In this document: piece after piece, positions 11,830-24,454 of the stretch
Layout of the letters: every line of letters starts with the position of its first letter
Position numbering within the stretch: the stretch's first letter is position 1
Source of the DNA: Ilex aquifolium
Lineage: Eukaryota > Streptophyta > Magnoliopsida > Aquifoliales > Aquifoliaceae
Length of the DNA: 64,000 nucleotides
Reading direction: 5' to 3'
NCBI GenBank assembly: GCA_951799425.1
Contig: OX637409.1
Span: 9,582,960 to 9,646,959 of the forward strand
Made by a program: the position numbers and the translations under genes
Notes under the pieces: model-generated
Database searches by the model: none
What the model saw: only the letters and a program-made list of their open reading frames with translations
What the model was told of the DNA's origin: nothing

Positions 11830-12130
11830 GGCTCTCAGCATTTCTCAGAACACCCAGACGCCTAGACCAGGCACCCAAGCGCCCAGACCTTGCGCCTAGA
11901 CATCCTCGGGTGCCCAAGCAAGGCGCCCAGACTGGTGACGAGGCAACATCTTCAGGCGCCCAAACCCCCTCAGGCGCCCAGACTGGCGCCCAGCTACCTC
12001 CCTCTGGTACCCAGGCATTTCCCTCTGGCGCCTAGACATCATCTGGCTCCCAGCCTGGCGCTCAGGACCCTGTCTGCTCGCCCAAGACACAGGATGCTCG
12101 CCCAAAAGCTGTCTTGTCGCCCAAAACCGT
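11830..12130 (+). repeat. cluster of GGCGCCCAGAC motifs
   Basis: About ten variants of GGCGCCCAGAC are scattered over 300 bp, around the palindrome GGCGCC. The arrangement resembles the palindromic clusters in the other LTR families of this window. Confidence 0.7.
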
Positions 12131-12349
12131 GCACCCAGCTCTCTGCTCGAAGTTTTGACCGTAACTTTTGCTTTGTTACTCGAAATGAGGCTTATAATAT
12201 ATCAAATCGAAGCCCTCGGCGAGCCCTACTCCAGCTCAAAAAATGCCTAAAAGCACAGGTTTTGGCCTCCCGAGGTTTTTCCAGTTATGCCGGTCAGCCG
12301 AAAATTCAACCGAATGCCTTCTTCTCCAAGTTCCATTGGACACAGGGCA

Positions 12350-12361
12350 TTGGGGGGCAAA
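12350..12361 (+). other. polypurine tract
   Basis: TTGGGGGGCAAA lies directly before the 3' LTR, where plus-strand DNA synthesis would be primed. Confidence 0.8.
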
Positions 12362-12920
12362 TGATGGGCCAAACCCAAGGGCCCAACTCTAAGAGATCCA
12401 GCGCCCAAAGTGGTCCACGTCCGGTCAAGCTCATTAGGAGGAGCTACATCAGCAGCTACATCAGGGGGAGCATGCAAGGCAGCAAGGGGGCACTCAAGAC
12501 CCTCACCTCCACCACCTTGGAAGCGGTCAACCTTCCTCATCCTTTGAGCGAGTCTCATGGAGAGCACCTCAACGGCCTCACCCGTTGAGGAGAAGCCGCA
12601 AGCCCCACCAGAATAGTTGGGTAGTTCCTGTTAAGTAGCCCCAATCTGTTGGGGAACGACTATAAATTGTAAAACCCCACCAACACTTGGGGGGCATCAC
12701 ACTCTACTGAGCACATAGCTCATCTCCCACTCTGAACTTGTACCCTCTGCTCTCCCTACACTCTTGAATTAATAAAAGACTTGGCGACCTTAGCCATTCA
12801 GAAGTTGACGTAGGTCATATTGACTGAACCACTATAATTCTTGTTTTCTCTCTACTTTAATTACTGCATTTACTACTCACACTTGACAGGTGGTGTACAA
12901 ACTCAATTTGTGCATCGTCA
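12362..12920 (+). repeat. 3' LTR of gag-only element
   Basis: Copy of 9392-9949 with the same TATA and AATAAA boxes, followed at once by the ATTTT duplication. Confidence 0.9.
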
Positions 12921-12925
12921 ATTTT

Positions 12926-13274
12926 TACAAGAGTAAAACTCGATACTTCTAATTACACATAAATTGCATGTATCACTTTAATCTGAAAGACGTTAACAAG
13001 AATCAAATTCTTGATATTCGAGTCTAAATATTCTTGTATTATTAACAAACAATCAAAATAAATTTGTGGCTGGCGACGATAAATCCAAAACCAATTCAAA
13101 TACTGTAATTGATGCCGCGATTGATTTCGGTATAGTGTTAAGTTTCAGTTTCGACAACCCAAAATGCTAACCCTATTATTGTTTGAAACTAAATTCAAAC
13201 CCAAATAAACACTTAATTTACTATTGACTATAATACTAATTTTCTTTTAGTATATAGAGTGCATTGTATTTGTC
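12926..13274. other. AT-rich spacer
   Basis: Nothing recognisable on either strand. Confidence 0.4.
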
Positions 13275-13277
13275 TAA

Positions 13278-13794
13278 TACTCCATTTGGTAAGAATGATC
13301 AAAAGTAGGAAGGATACACTTCTATCTTTTAAGGAAAGAAAATAGAAATGATACACTTTCATTTCTTTGTGTTTGGTAGGTTGGATGGAAAATAAAAATG
13401 ATTAATTTTTTTTTATGCTTGGTAATATGGAATTTTTTTTTTAATTTTTAATTTTTAATTTTAAAAATTTTATTTAAATTTTTTTTAAAAAAGTATAAAT
13501 ATATATTTTATCATTTTATTTATACATGAAATTAATATATACATAATATATGTATATATCAAATGATATATAGACAAATAATATATATTTCAATACAAAT
13601 AATTAATTTTTCATTCACTTTTTTTCCAATTTTGGAGAGATTGATTTTGGTGAGTTGGAAGAAAAAATTCATCCATCAATTTTTCCATCCTTCCTATTTT
13701 TATTCCTTAGCAAATATAATATTTTATCTATCCCTCTAACTTTCATCCTTCCAATTTTTTATCCTTAAATTTTGTTATAGTACCAAACGAAACA
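13278..13794. mobile_element. PIF/Harbinger-like MITE, copy 1
   Basis: The left end TACTCCATTTGGTA and the inverted right end TACCAAACGAAACA form imperfect terminal inverted repeats. TAA duplications flank the element (13275-13277 and 13795-13797). A 3-bp TWA target site is the signature of PIF/Harbinger (Tourist-like) elements. It has no coding capacity. A second copy of the family lies at 16781-32512. Confidence 0.65.
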
Positions 13795-13797
13795 TAA

Positions 13798-14159
13798 AAT
13801 ATTTTACTCTCTATTTTAAAATTTTATCAAAGATACTCTCTATATCAAAAAACAATTCTCTCCAAAATAGAAAGAATAAATTGCATCCACACTGCCTATA
13901 AATAGACCTAAATACAACAACAACCTTATTTTTACTAAAATTTTATTGCACTCCCTTTCAGTTCATATATTCATTTCATTCACACCCCTTGTTGTGAACA
14001 CACGTTACTAACACACTAAAAAGTGATGATGTCATAATGAATTACTTTAAAAATACCAATTTTATCTCCTCTTCCATCTCCCCATCTGGCCATCTCTATA
14101 TATGTTCCAACTCCTTATCTAATCCTTTTTTCTCTCTCTCTCACTCTCTCTCTCATCAA
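13798..14159. other. AT-rich spacer with CT microsatellite
   Basis: No gene supported. A pyrimidine (CT) run lies at about 14131-14155. Confidence 0.4.
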
Positions 14160-14168
14160 TTTAAAATT

Positions 14169-14843
14169 AGGTAATTATCATTGACACCCCCTCTAAATAG
14201 ATATATATTCAATGAGACCCTCTCTATTATCTGAAACATCACTCACACCTTTCGTAAAATTAATGACGTTAATTATAATGTAATTTTACTAAATTACTTA
14301 TGATATATTTAGAAAAAATTTCATCCACACCCTCTCTACATATGCATATCTTCAATTAGACCCCCTCTATTTTCTGAATTTTTTTACATTTGGATGGATT
14401 AAAATTCGATTAGAGCTAATTAAAATTTAGTTTTTACATATTAAAATTCGAGTTGATAAAAAATTATATTTTTTTTACGTTTTTAAATTTGAGCCAATTA
14501 AAATTCTTTTCTAATTGGCTTAAACCGAATTTTAACAGGCCCGAATTTTGATACATAAAAAAAATATAAATTTTTATCGACTCGAATTTTAATATGTAAA
14601 AAATAAATTTTAATTAACTTGAATTTTAATCAATTTTTATGTAGAAAGATTGTTTGAGATTTGTATAGAGGTAATTTTGGTATTTTAGATAATTTTTTTT
14701 TTGTTAGAAACGGTGGTTTAACGACAAAGGATATCAGTGATGTTTAAATATAAAGTAGAAGGGGTATCGATGATGTTTTGAATGATAGAGGAGATCTAAT
14801 TAAAGATATGTCTATTTAAAAGGGGTGTCGATGATAATTACCT
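14169..14843. mobile_element. fold-back Mutator-like element, 675 bp
   Basis: The ends are AGGTAATTATCATTGACACC and the inverted GGTGTCGATGATAATTACCT. A perfect 9-bp duplication TTTAAAATT flanks them (14160-14168 and 14844-14852), as for Mutator-like transposons. The interior (about 14395-14630) is itself a long imperfect palindrome of AAAATTCGA-type blocks, so the whole element could fold back. It has no coding capacity. Confidence 0.85.
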
Positions 14844-14859
14844 TTTAAAATTTGATATC

Positions 14860-15150
14860 CGACTAACATCAAATTGACTTTCTATTTCATCAATTTAAAA
14901 CAACATTTTATTAAATTAATACCAAATTGACCTTTAATTTCATCAAATTAATACCTAGTTAATATTTAATTTTATCAATTTAATATCAAATAAACATTCT
15001 ATTTCATCAATTTAGCTCATGAAATTAACGCCAAACTGACAATCGATTTAATAAATTTAACATTTAATTTAATTAATTTGAAATTCAATTCATCAAATTG
15101 ACATAAAATTGACCTTCAATTTTACCAATTTAATGTTAAATTAACACCAA
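14860..15150 (+). repeat. degenerate AT-rich tandem repeat
   Basis: Blocks of the type AAATTGACCTTTAATTTCAT followed by CAATTTAA recur about every 40-45 bp with many substitutions. It looks like an old short-period satellite. Confidence 0.55.
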
Positions 15151-15625
15151 CATCGAATCAGTTAGGAACTAGATTGCATATGATATACGATTTTGAGTTG
15201 AAAATTGAAATTGTGGCAATGGTTTATAATTTTTTTTTTTTTTTTTGGGAAGGGGGAGTTGGTAATCACTATTTTGACCATCAATTTGTTTGGTTTGCCT
15301 TGTTTGTTAGTTGCAGGTACCAGTACACAGACTTTTGCCGGTGAAGAGGGATAGGGAGAGCGGAAAAGTGAAAGGGACACGACTTTGACGGTGATAACGT
15401 CGGTTGTGATTATAGTGGTGGAATTAATTATATTAATTATTAAAATAAATTGACAATTGTTTAGATAAACAATAAATTATAATATTAAATTAGACTTCAC
15501 TTGAATTTAAAAGTAAATTTTGGTTAGTTAATGCAATTGATTAAGATCAAGGAAAAATTGAAATAAATTTAACTTAATCAAGGATAAAAAACTAAATTTG
15601 GTATATGTTATATTATATTGGTAAA
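15151..15625. other. unassigned spacer
   Basis: AT-rich with a T-run near 15231-15246. No gene supported. Confidence 0.4.
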
Positions 15626-16188
15626 CTAGTTATTGTCTGTGCCTGAACGCACAGAGTAATAAAAAATGGTGAACAATAAACATATTTGTATTCATATCCA
15701 AAATCAAATTATAAATATAGAAGAGAGATAAATGAATTTAAGTATCGGTTGTAGTGGTGGTGAGAGGTGATGGTGATGGTTGTGGTGGGTGGCGGCAGCG
15801 ATAGTGGTGGTGGCGGCGGCGGCGGCGGCGGCGATGGCATCGGTGGTGGCGGCGGTGGGGGTGACGACGGCGACAATAGTAGTGGTGGTGGCGGCGATGG
15901 CGATGGCGATGGCGATGGCGATGACGGCGGCGGCGGCGACAGTTGTGGTGGGGCGGTTTCAAACACTATTTTTTTTTAAAGTACTTATGGAAATAATATT
16001 TAAAAATATTTTTAAAAAGTCACTCCAAACACACCCTTATGGCCTATTTTTCCTATTAAATTTAGAGTGTTAATAGTAGCCGTTAGATTAACTTTAAAGC
16101 AAAATTTAAAGAGATCTGAACCGTGAAAAACAAAAGTCATTTTGTTTATATTTTGAAATTTGAATTGTAAATTACTTTATTATATATA
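15626..16188 (-). mobile_element. non-autonomous Helitron, inverted single copy
   Basis: Read on the minus strand, it starts near 16188 (TATATATAATAAAG, with the usual TC changed to TA). It carries the same 5' block as the array units, a microsatellite core (GGT/GGC/GAT on the plus strand, 15735-15950) and the same tail. It ends with the hairpin at 15637-15654 and CTAG (15626-15629), with the expected T next to it. Open frames rich in Pro/His or Gly/Ala across the core are artefacts of the trinucleotide repeat. Confidence 0.85.
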
Positions 16189-16777
16189 TTTATTAATTTG
16201 GTAAGGGTATGAAAGTAAAAGTGTCACTGTCGTCAGGGACAAACATTGACATAGGGTGTCGGTAAAATTTTAGAAAAGGCAAGAAGCATCTTTGTATTTA
16301 GGTTTATCTAGTGGGAGTGTGAGTAAAATTTACTCATAACTAAATTTAATATATTTTATGTTATATTGGTAAAAATATATAAATTTAGTAATAACATGAA
16401 AGTAAACGTGTCAATTTCGTCATTGACGTTAGGGGAGAAACATTGACAAAAAATATCAGTGAAATTTCAAAAAAGACAAAAAATGTTTTTGTTTTTATGT
16501 CTATCTACACGAGTGAAAATGAAATTACCACACATAAAAATCACTATTCGGAGATGCTGTGAATATTGAGTAGAATTCGAGTGTGCCAAATCAAGTGACA
16601 CCCCGACTGCAAGCGTGGCCCTCAGTTGTGCCCTTACACAACTTCGGTCGATTGCATAAAAATCGAAGCCAGACATGGGTATAGGTTGCACTCTAGAGTA
16701 GCCCCACGTATAAGTGGATTGTCCATTTATAATTTTAAATACATGTGGCTATAGGAAAAGTACTATTTTAATTTAAT
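16189..16777. other. unassigned spacer
   Basis: AT-rich sequence with two related boxes near 16210 and 16392 (GTATGAAAGTAAAAGTGTCA and ATGAAAGTAAACGTGTCA) that suggest a weak internal duplication. No gene supported. Confidence 0.4.
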
Positions 16778-16939
16778 TTATACTTCGTTTGATAGGAATG
16801 ATAGAACGTAGAAGGGATGAAAAATAAAAATAATATAATTTTTTTCCTTTGTGTTTAGTATGATTGATGAAAAATATAAATGATTAATTTTTTTATGTTT
16901 GGTATTGATGAAAAAATAAAAAGATGGAAACAATATAAA

Positions 16940-17960
16940 TATATATAATAAAGTACAATACAATTCAAATACTAAAAGATAAACAAAATGATTTTTGCTT
17001 TTCGCGGTTCAGATTGATTTAAATTTTATTTTAAAGTTAATCTGACGACTAATATTAACTTCTCAAATTTAGTAGGAAAAATAGGCTTCCTAAATATGTG
17101 TTTGGGGTGATTTTTCAAAAGTGATTTTCATAAGCACTTAAAAAAAATGGTGTTTGGAACCGCACCACCTCCACCACCACCGTTGCCGCCATCCTACCAA
17201 CACTTCCACCACTGCCCCACCATTACCACCACCACCACCCTAGAACCATTGCCTCCGCCTAACTCCTACCACTATCACCATTACCGTCATCACTACCACC
17301 CCATCATCACCTCCGCCACAACCAACTCGTTGTCATTGCCACTGCCCCACCACCCCCACCGCCGTCACCACTACTACTATTGCCACCCCACCACCATCAC
17401 TAATACCACCACCATTGTTGTCACCCCACCACCATCTCTGCCACAACCATCACCCACCACCACCATCGCCGTCACCGACAACCAATTGTAACCACTGTCG
17501 CCCACTTCCACTACCCACCACCCTCATCATATCATTCTTATATTTATTACCACTATCACCATTATCCCACCACCACTGTCGCCCACTGCCACCACCCACC
17601 ACCCGTTGCCCACCGCCACCCACTACCATAACCCCCCACCACTAATCACCGTCGTCGCCTCACCACCGTCGTTGCCCCACCACCACCATTACCAACCACC
17701 ATCACCGTTGCCCACCATCATTACTATTGCCACCTACGGTTGCCACCAACACCTCGATCGTCGCCATCTACCACAACTATCACCGTCTCCCACCACCATC
17801 ACTACCGCCCATCAACACTACCACCGCTCGCCCTCACTACAACTGGTGCTTAATTTCTTTTGTCTCTTATCTATCTTTGTAATATGATTTTTGATGTGAC
17901 TACAAATATGTTTATTGTTAATCATTTTTTTTATTACTCCGTGTCTTCAGGCACGGAAAA
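16940..17960 (+). repeat. Helitron unit 1
   Basis: The 5' end has TA in place of TC. The core is about 17160-17850. The hairpin CCGTGTCTTCAGGCACGG lies at 17939-17956. The terminal AATAACTAG is deleted, so the unit joins unit 2 through GGAAAACTATATAATAAAG. Confidence 0.8.
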
Positions 17961-18933
17961 CTATATAATAAAGTATAATACAAGTCAAATATCAAAAGAT
18001 AAACAAAATGACTTTTGTTTTTCGCGGTTGAGATCTCTTTAAATTTTATTTTAAAGTTAATCCGACGGCTAATATTAATACCTCAAATTTAATAGGGAAT
18101 AGGCCCCTAAGGGTGTGTTTGGGTGACTTTTTAAAAGTACTTTATAATTTCTCATAAATACTTTAAAAGAGAAAAAAATAGTGTTTGGAACCGTCCCACC
18201 GCCGCCGCCAACCCACCACCACAACTACTCCCACCACCATCACCGCCCCACCCCCACTACCACCACCAACACCTTTGCCACAACAACCGTCGCCGCCACC
18301 CCACCACCACCATCACCTCTACCACAGCCCCATCACCACCACCACCAATGTCGCCACCCTACCACCACCGCTACTATTCCACCATTACCCCTACCACCAC
18401 CACCCCCACCGCCCCACCATCACCCCCTACCACCACTGCCACCACCACTGCACCACCACCACCACCGTCACCCCACCACCACCACCACCATTGTCGCCAC
18501 TGTCATGGCTCACCATTACCGCCATCCACTGTCATCCACACTCACCAGACCTACCACCAACACCACCACTGTCATTCACCACCACTCATCACACTATCGC
18601 CTAAAAGAACCCGTCGTCGCTCACCACCACCATTACCAACCACCATCACCGTCGTCACCTATGACTACCACTACCACCATCGTCACCAAAAACCAACCAT
18701 CACCATCACCTTTGCTACCCACGACTGTCACCATCACCACGATCGTCGCCACCCACCACAACCATCATCGTCTCCTACCACCACCACTACCACTGCTCAC
18801 CCCTATTACAACTGGGTTTAAATTTTTTTTTCTCTCTTCTATATTTATGATTTGATTTTTGGTATGAATACAAATATGTTTATTGTTGACCTTTTTTTAT
18901 TACTTTGTGCCTTCAGACACAAGTAATAACTAG
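17961..18933 (+). repeat. Helitron unit 2
   Basis: Core about 18193-18815; hairpin TTGTGCCTTCAGACACAA (18905-18922); ends in CTAG at 18930-18933. Its 5' TC is missing because of the junction deletion. Confidence 0.82.
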
Positions 18934-19625
18934 TCTATATAATAAAGTACAATACAATTCAAATATCAAAAGATAAACAAAATGACTTTTGTTTTTCATA
19001 GTTGAGATCTCTTAAATTTTACTTTAAAGTTAATCCGACGATTAATATTAATATCCCAAATTTAATATAGAAAATAGGGCCCTAAGAATGTGTTTGGGGT
19101 GACTTTTTACAACTGCTTCTAAGACTTATAACTTATCATAAGTACCTTAAAAAAAAATATTGTTTGGAACCGGCCCACCACCACCACCATTGTCGCCACC
19201 ACCACCACCATTGCAGCCAAGCCACCCCCACCGCCCCACCATCACCACCACAACTGTCGCCACCACCAATGCCCCACCACCGCCTCTACCGCCTCACTAC
19301 CACCATCCCCATTACCACCGCCACCCCACTACCATTACCACCACCATTGCTGTCGCCACCCTAACACCCCACCCTAACACCCCACCCATGGTTGCCACTA
19401 CCACCATTGTCATCCAAAACCCACCACCACCATCACGGTGATCGCCACCCACAACTACCACCACCACCACGGTGATCGCCACCCCCCACCACCACTACAA
19501 CCGGTACTAAAATTTCGTTTTTTCTCCTCTATGTTTGATATTTGATTTTGATTATAAATACAAATATGTTTATTATTGACCATTTTTTTTACTACTCCAT
19601 GACTTCAGGCATGAGAAATAACTAG
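18934..19625 (+). repeat. Helitron unit 3
   Basis: Complete 692-bp unit from TCTATATAATAAAG to CTAG. It has the shortest core (about 19172-19500). Hairpin CATGACTTCAGGCATG at 19598-19613. Confidence 0.85.
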
Positions 19626-20523
19626 TTTATATAATAAAGTACAATACAATTCAAATCTCAAAAGATAAACAAAATGACTTTTACTTTTCATGGTTGAGAT
19701 CTCTTTAAATTTTACTTTAAAGTTAATATGACAGCTAATATTAACACCCCAAATTTAATAAGAAAAATAAGTCCCTAAGGGTGTGTTTGGGGTGACTTTT
19801 TAAAAATGTTTTTAAAACTTATAACTTCTCATAAGTACTTTAAAAAAAATAGTGTTTGGAACTGCCTTACCACCACACCACCATCACCATTACCACCACC
19901 GCCACCTCCTACCGCCCAACCGTCATTACCACTACCACCACCATATCTGCCACAACAACTACCACTGTTGCCGTCACCACCAATGTCGCCAACCCACCAC
20001 CACCACCTCACCCATCGCCTCATCACCACCATCACCATGATCGCCGTCACCACCACCACCATCACACCACCATCATCACCGTTGCCACCACCATATCACC
20101 ACCCTCTCCACTGCCACCCTACCATCACCTATGCCACAACAACCACCAACAATGCCCCCTACCATCACCATCATCGCCACCCTACCACCACCACCCCTAC
20201 CGCCCCACCACCACCATACCCAATACCCCTACCACCACTGTCACTATCCTACCATCAACCTTACCACCACTACCCTTACCGCCCTACCACCACCCCCACC
20301 CCCACGACCATCACAACTATCACCACCACCGCTACCATCGCCACCCCACCACCGGTACTACCACCCACCATCACTATCACCGCTCACTCCCACTATAATT
20401 GGTGCTTAAATTATTTTCTCTCTCATCTATGTTTGTGATTTGATTTTAGGTGTGAATACAAATATATTTATTGTTGATTATTTTTTTTATTATTCTGTGC
20501 ATTCAGGCACATGTAATAACTAG
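19626..20523 (+). repeat. Helitron unit 4
   Basis: 898 bp, start TTTATATAATAAAG, core about 19860-20395, hairpin TGTGCATTCAGGCACA (20496-20511), ends in CTAG. Confidence 0.85.
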
Positions 20524-21552
20524 TCTATATAATAAAGTACAATACAATTTAAATCTCAAAAGATAAACAAAATGACTTTTACTTTCGCGGTTGAGATCAC
20601 TTTAAATTTTACTTTAAAGTTAATCCGACGACTAATATTAACACCCCAAATTTAATAGGAAAAATAAGCTTCTAAGGGTATATTTTGAATGACTTTTTAA
20701 AATTGTTTCTAGAATTTATAACATGTCATAAGTACTTTAAAAAAAAAAAAAAAAGTGTTTGGAACCGCCCCAGCACCATCACTATCACCAGCACGCCTAC
20801 CGCCCCACTACTACCACCACCACCGCCACCCCACCACCATAACTACGCCCACCACCCCCACCACCGCCCCACCACCATCACCACCACCACCACCACCACC
20901 ACCACCGCTACCACCTCTACGACAATGACCACCATCACACCCACCGCCCCACCACCACCATCACCACTACCACCACCATGACCACCTCTACCACAATCAC
21001 CACCATCACACCCACTGCCCCCACCACCTCCACCACCATCACCACAACCATCAGCACCTCCACCACCACCACTGCCACAATCACCACCAGTGTCGTCACC
21101 CCACCACCAAAATCACCCACACCTCCCCATCACCACCACCCCCAACACACCACCACCCCCACAAATATCACCACCACCACCGTCGCCACAACCACCCTTA
21201 GCATTGCCACCACACTCACCACCACTACTAACATCGTCACCCACCACCGATTGCTACCACCGTCGTACACCACCACCACCCATCACCATCGTCGTCTCAT
21301 CTTTGTATTTATTACCACTACCATCATCATCCCATTACCACCGTCGCCCACCGCCAGAACCCATCACTACCATTGTTGCCCACCACCACAAGTCGTCGCC
21401 CACCATCGTCGCCAGCCACTATCACCCACACCCACCACCACCATAAGTAGTCGCTCACCATCGTCGCCAGCCACTATCACCCACACCCACCACATCTACC
21501 ACTATCAACCACCACCACCCATCATCGTTCATCACTATCGCCACCCACTGTT

Positions 21553-24101
21553 TGTAAAATCAGGGTAAATTTTATCCATATTATTCTAGAGCTCGGATGA
21601 TGAAAAGGACCTCACTATTGGATTCATCTCACGAAATCAAGTTACCCAAATAATTTTTTTGAATTTCGAGACAACCAAAATTTTCACGTTTTACAAGGTG
21701 AATGGGTGTCTCGTGACCTAAAAACGAGATATGGAATAAAATTTTAAAAGTTAGAAAATAATTTAGAGAAATTTCATGTAAAAATATTTTAAACTTGAAC
21801 CGGGACGAAATTTAATCGTTACGGGGCAAAATCAGACCCGGGAATAGGGGCGTGTGGCGCGACATGGACCAAGCATTTAAAAGGTATAAATAGAGCAGAA
21901 AATCTGATTTTCTCCCCATTTTCAGCTGGTCTTCAAGTTGGAGAGAGGAAGAGAGGGAAAAAGAGAGAACTTCTAACTTCTCTCTACGATCTACGACTCT
22001 AAATGCGTCGAATCAACTCGAGTCAAGAACAAAGATTGTTCTACGCGGCAAGGACTACGAAACCATACCAAAAAGGACGGATTTCACCGAAGATTAAAAA
22101 ATAGAATTTTTGGAAAAATCAAAGGCTAAGGCCTTATTGGTGTTCTTGAAGGTTTTCTACCTTGGTTTTACGCTTCCAGATGTATGATTTTCTCCCTAAT
22201 TAGGTTTATTTCCAACCTAGAGCTGTGATATGGAATGGGTAGGTCGTTAGAGATGTATAAAACTTGGCTATTGTGGTTGATTTGATGCAATGAGTATTTG
22301 AAATGGGTAGAAATCAATTCAAGCTTGAATTGGTGTATAGAAATTGCTAGCTTGTAATTTCTTAGGAAATGATGTTATGTGGGTATGCTAGGTGTTTATA
22401 TATGCCTATGTAAAATTAAGTGTGTTATTGCATAGATTATGTATAACATGCTTGAGAAAAATTGTTGTTGAATGTAAATGTTGATATATGTTTATAATAT
22501 ATTGGCATTGTGATGATTTATGGACAATTATATGCTTTGGATATAATTAGCTGTGGAATGTGTTGAAATAGTTTATATGACATTCATTACATATGAATAT
22601 GATATTGATATTTTAATTGTTCATTACATTGCATATGCATGGAGACATCACATTCATGGGCATTAGGCATGAGTGAGGGTGTATGTGCATGTCTTTGAAT
22701 CAAACATCACTCTTGGTGGTTGATAAGTGGGCTCGGTATAGTTGGACCAAGGTTCAACAGAGTCGCACGGTTGCATGAAAAAGAAAAAATTTGTGTCGGG
22801 TATAGCAAGAAGGGCTAGACACTCCCTCGGGTGCAAGACCCATTTACTGGTTTATACACTTCCGTTGGTGCAAGTCCAAAAAAAGAGTAAAAGTGTACGG
22901 AACCGACAGTGAGATTCCAAAATCTGAATACCAAATAAAGACACATGGTTTATTTTTAAAATGTCGTTAGATGTGCAACATCAATGGCAATGGCTTGGAA
23001 TGCCCGATTTTGTACTCATGACATTGCACAGGTTGTGAGGGCCGGTAAAGACTCGGGTTAAAGTGCATGAACGAGTCTCATCTCATTTCATGACATGACA
23101 TGGTGAATTTCCAATATTAAATTGCATATTCTTGATTGAAATGTTATTGCTTGTAGAATGTTGCATGTGGACATTTTATATGCACTTAGGTTGGGGAGTA
23201 GCCTCTTTAGGAGATACCCTATTGAGCGTGGCTCACCCTTTATGGGAAAACATTTCAAGTGCGGTTATACACCGTTGGACGGCTCGCATTCAGGCTCTCA
23301 AGGATGAAGGAAAGTCGACTTGTGGCTTTTAAATCACGTTTTGTAAAACTATTGTAGAAATTTAGTTTTCGGCATGTAATTATATGAAAATGATTGCATG
23401 AACTTGTATGAACCATGTTATATGTAAAACTTCATGTTATGGGAGTTTGGCTTGATGTTGTATATGTTTGGACTGGATTGGAAATCGAAAACAGATGAAA
23501 AAAGGGAAAACTGGACACATCTATTGTTAGCGTTCGAACGCCATTCCAAGTTTGAACGTAGGAAGCTTACGGTACTTGAGGCTCTTCAGAGAACTAAAGT
23601 ACTGGGAGCAACCTTAGTTCGAACGCCAATTCCACGTTCGAACTTCACTTTCACGTTCGAACGTCATTCCACGTCTGAATGTAAGGAGCTCATAGTACTT
23701 TTGCAACTTTGCAGAGAACCAAAGTACTGGGAGCAACCTTCATTCGAATGTCAGTCCACGTTCGAATGGGTGGGTTTTTGTTGAAATCTCTATTCTTTTG
23801 AAATATTTTGCTAGGCCTTTGGGTCTTGGGTTCTCTTGGTCAAATGATGTAAATGGATAATAATGGAGTATAAATTATGGTATATTGGACCTCGGATGGG
23901 TCATGTGATTGAATGGTATACAAGTTGTGAGTTTGGGAGAGCCCGGTACAGGGGAGACTCTGCCCAAACTTTGTGTTTTCATGGTCCTGGTAAAGGGGAT
24001 ATTGTGTCGTGGTGTCGGGTCATGCGACATTCACTGGTATTACTGTGGGTTGATGGTTGATCAACGGATTGAAAAATGACCCCGATTTTAGGGCCGTCAC
24101 A
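21553..24101 (+). repeat. 5' LTR of Tekay element
   Basis: TATA box TATAAATA at 21885-21892, followed by a purine-rich leader (about 21930-21970). A cluster of CGTTCGAACG motifs lies in the distal part (23530-23770). Differences from the 3' LTR are frequent and mostly transitions, so the insertion is not recent. Confidence 0.92.
23530..23770. repeat. cluster of CGTTCGAACG palindromes in the Tekay LTR
   Basis: At least eight copies or near copies of GTTCGAACG (for example GCGTTCGAACGCC, CACGTTCGAACGTC, CATTCGAATGTC) are spread over 240 bp, many followed by CATTCCA or CCAATTCCA. The same cluster lies in the 3' LTR at 31030-31270. It is downstream of the LTR TATA box, so it would be transcribed. 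Confidence 0.8.
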
Positions 24102-24104
24102 ACT

Positions 24105-24120
24105 TGGTATCAGAGCCTTG
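24105..24120 (+). promoter_or_regulatory. primer-binding site, initiator tRNA-Met type
   Basis: TGGTATCAGAGCCTTG begins 3 bp after the 5' LTR and matches the usual plant site complementary to the 3' end of initiator methionine tRNA. Confidence 0.9.
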
Positions 24121-24454
24121 GTTTAAGATTTACTTATAGCTTACGAGGCATGGGTTTAGACCGTTGCATCCATTGTGCATTACATGTTATGTGTCTTAAA
24201 TGCTACATGTTATGTGTTATATGTTATGTGAACAATATGCATGGTTGAATGTATATGGAAAAAAGACACTAGGATTAGAGAACATAACATTGGGGGTCGG
24301 AAAATGAATGAACGAGATGGTTCAGGGTGTAAATGTCTACTAGTGGTGGCACATGCTCTATTAGTGAGACAAGGAGAGAAATCTCAAAATTTGAACTTGA
24401 TCCCTATCTTGGGATACTAAGTTAGTGCTCTATTGATATTTGACATGTGTGTAG

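Larger units (their letters stand above)
9392..12920 (+). mobile_element. complete short gag-only LTR retrotransposon (TR-GAG type)
   Basis: Two near-identical LTRs (9392-9949 and 12362-12920) begin with TGATGGGCC and end in CA. The element is flanked by a perfect 5-bp duplication ATTTT (9387-9391 and 12921-12925). Inside are a primer-binding-like site, a gag region, a 74-bp minisatellite, a GGCGCC-rich block and a polypurine tract. No protease, reverse transcriptase, RNase H or integrase is present. This matches the non-autonomous gag-only class described in plants. The priming site and gag look Tat-like, so a Tat element is the likely helper (inference). Confidence 0.92.

Noticed and set aside
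15709..16073. Gly- or Ala-rich and Pro/His-rich frames on both strands
   Set aside because: Same cause: the trinucleotide core of the inverted Helitron copy.
17147..21568. Long open frames rich in Pro, His and Thr (for example 18181-18855, 19806-20438, 20978-21568)
   Set aside because: They run through CCA/CCG/TCA trinucleotide cores of Helitrons, are open in several frames at once and have no domains.
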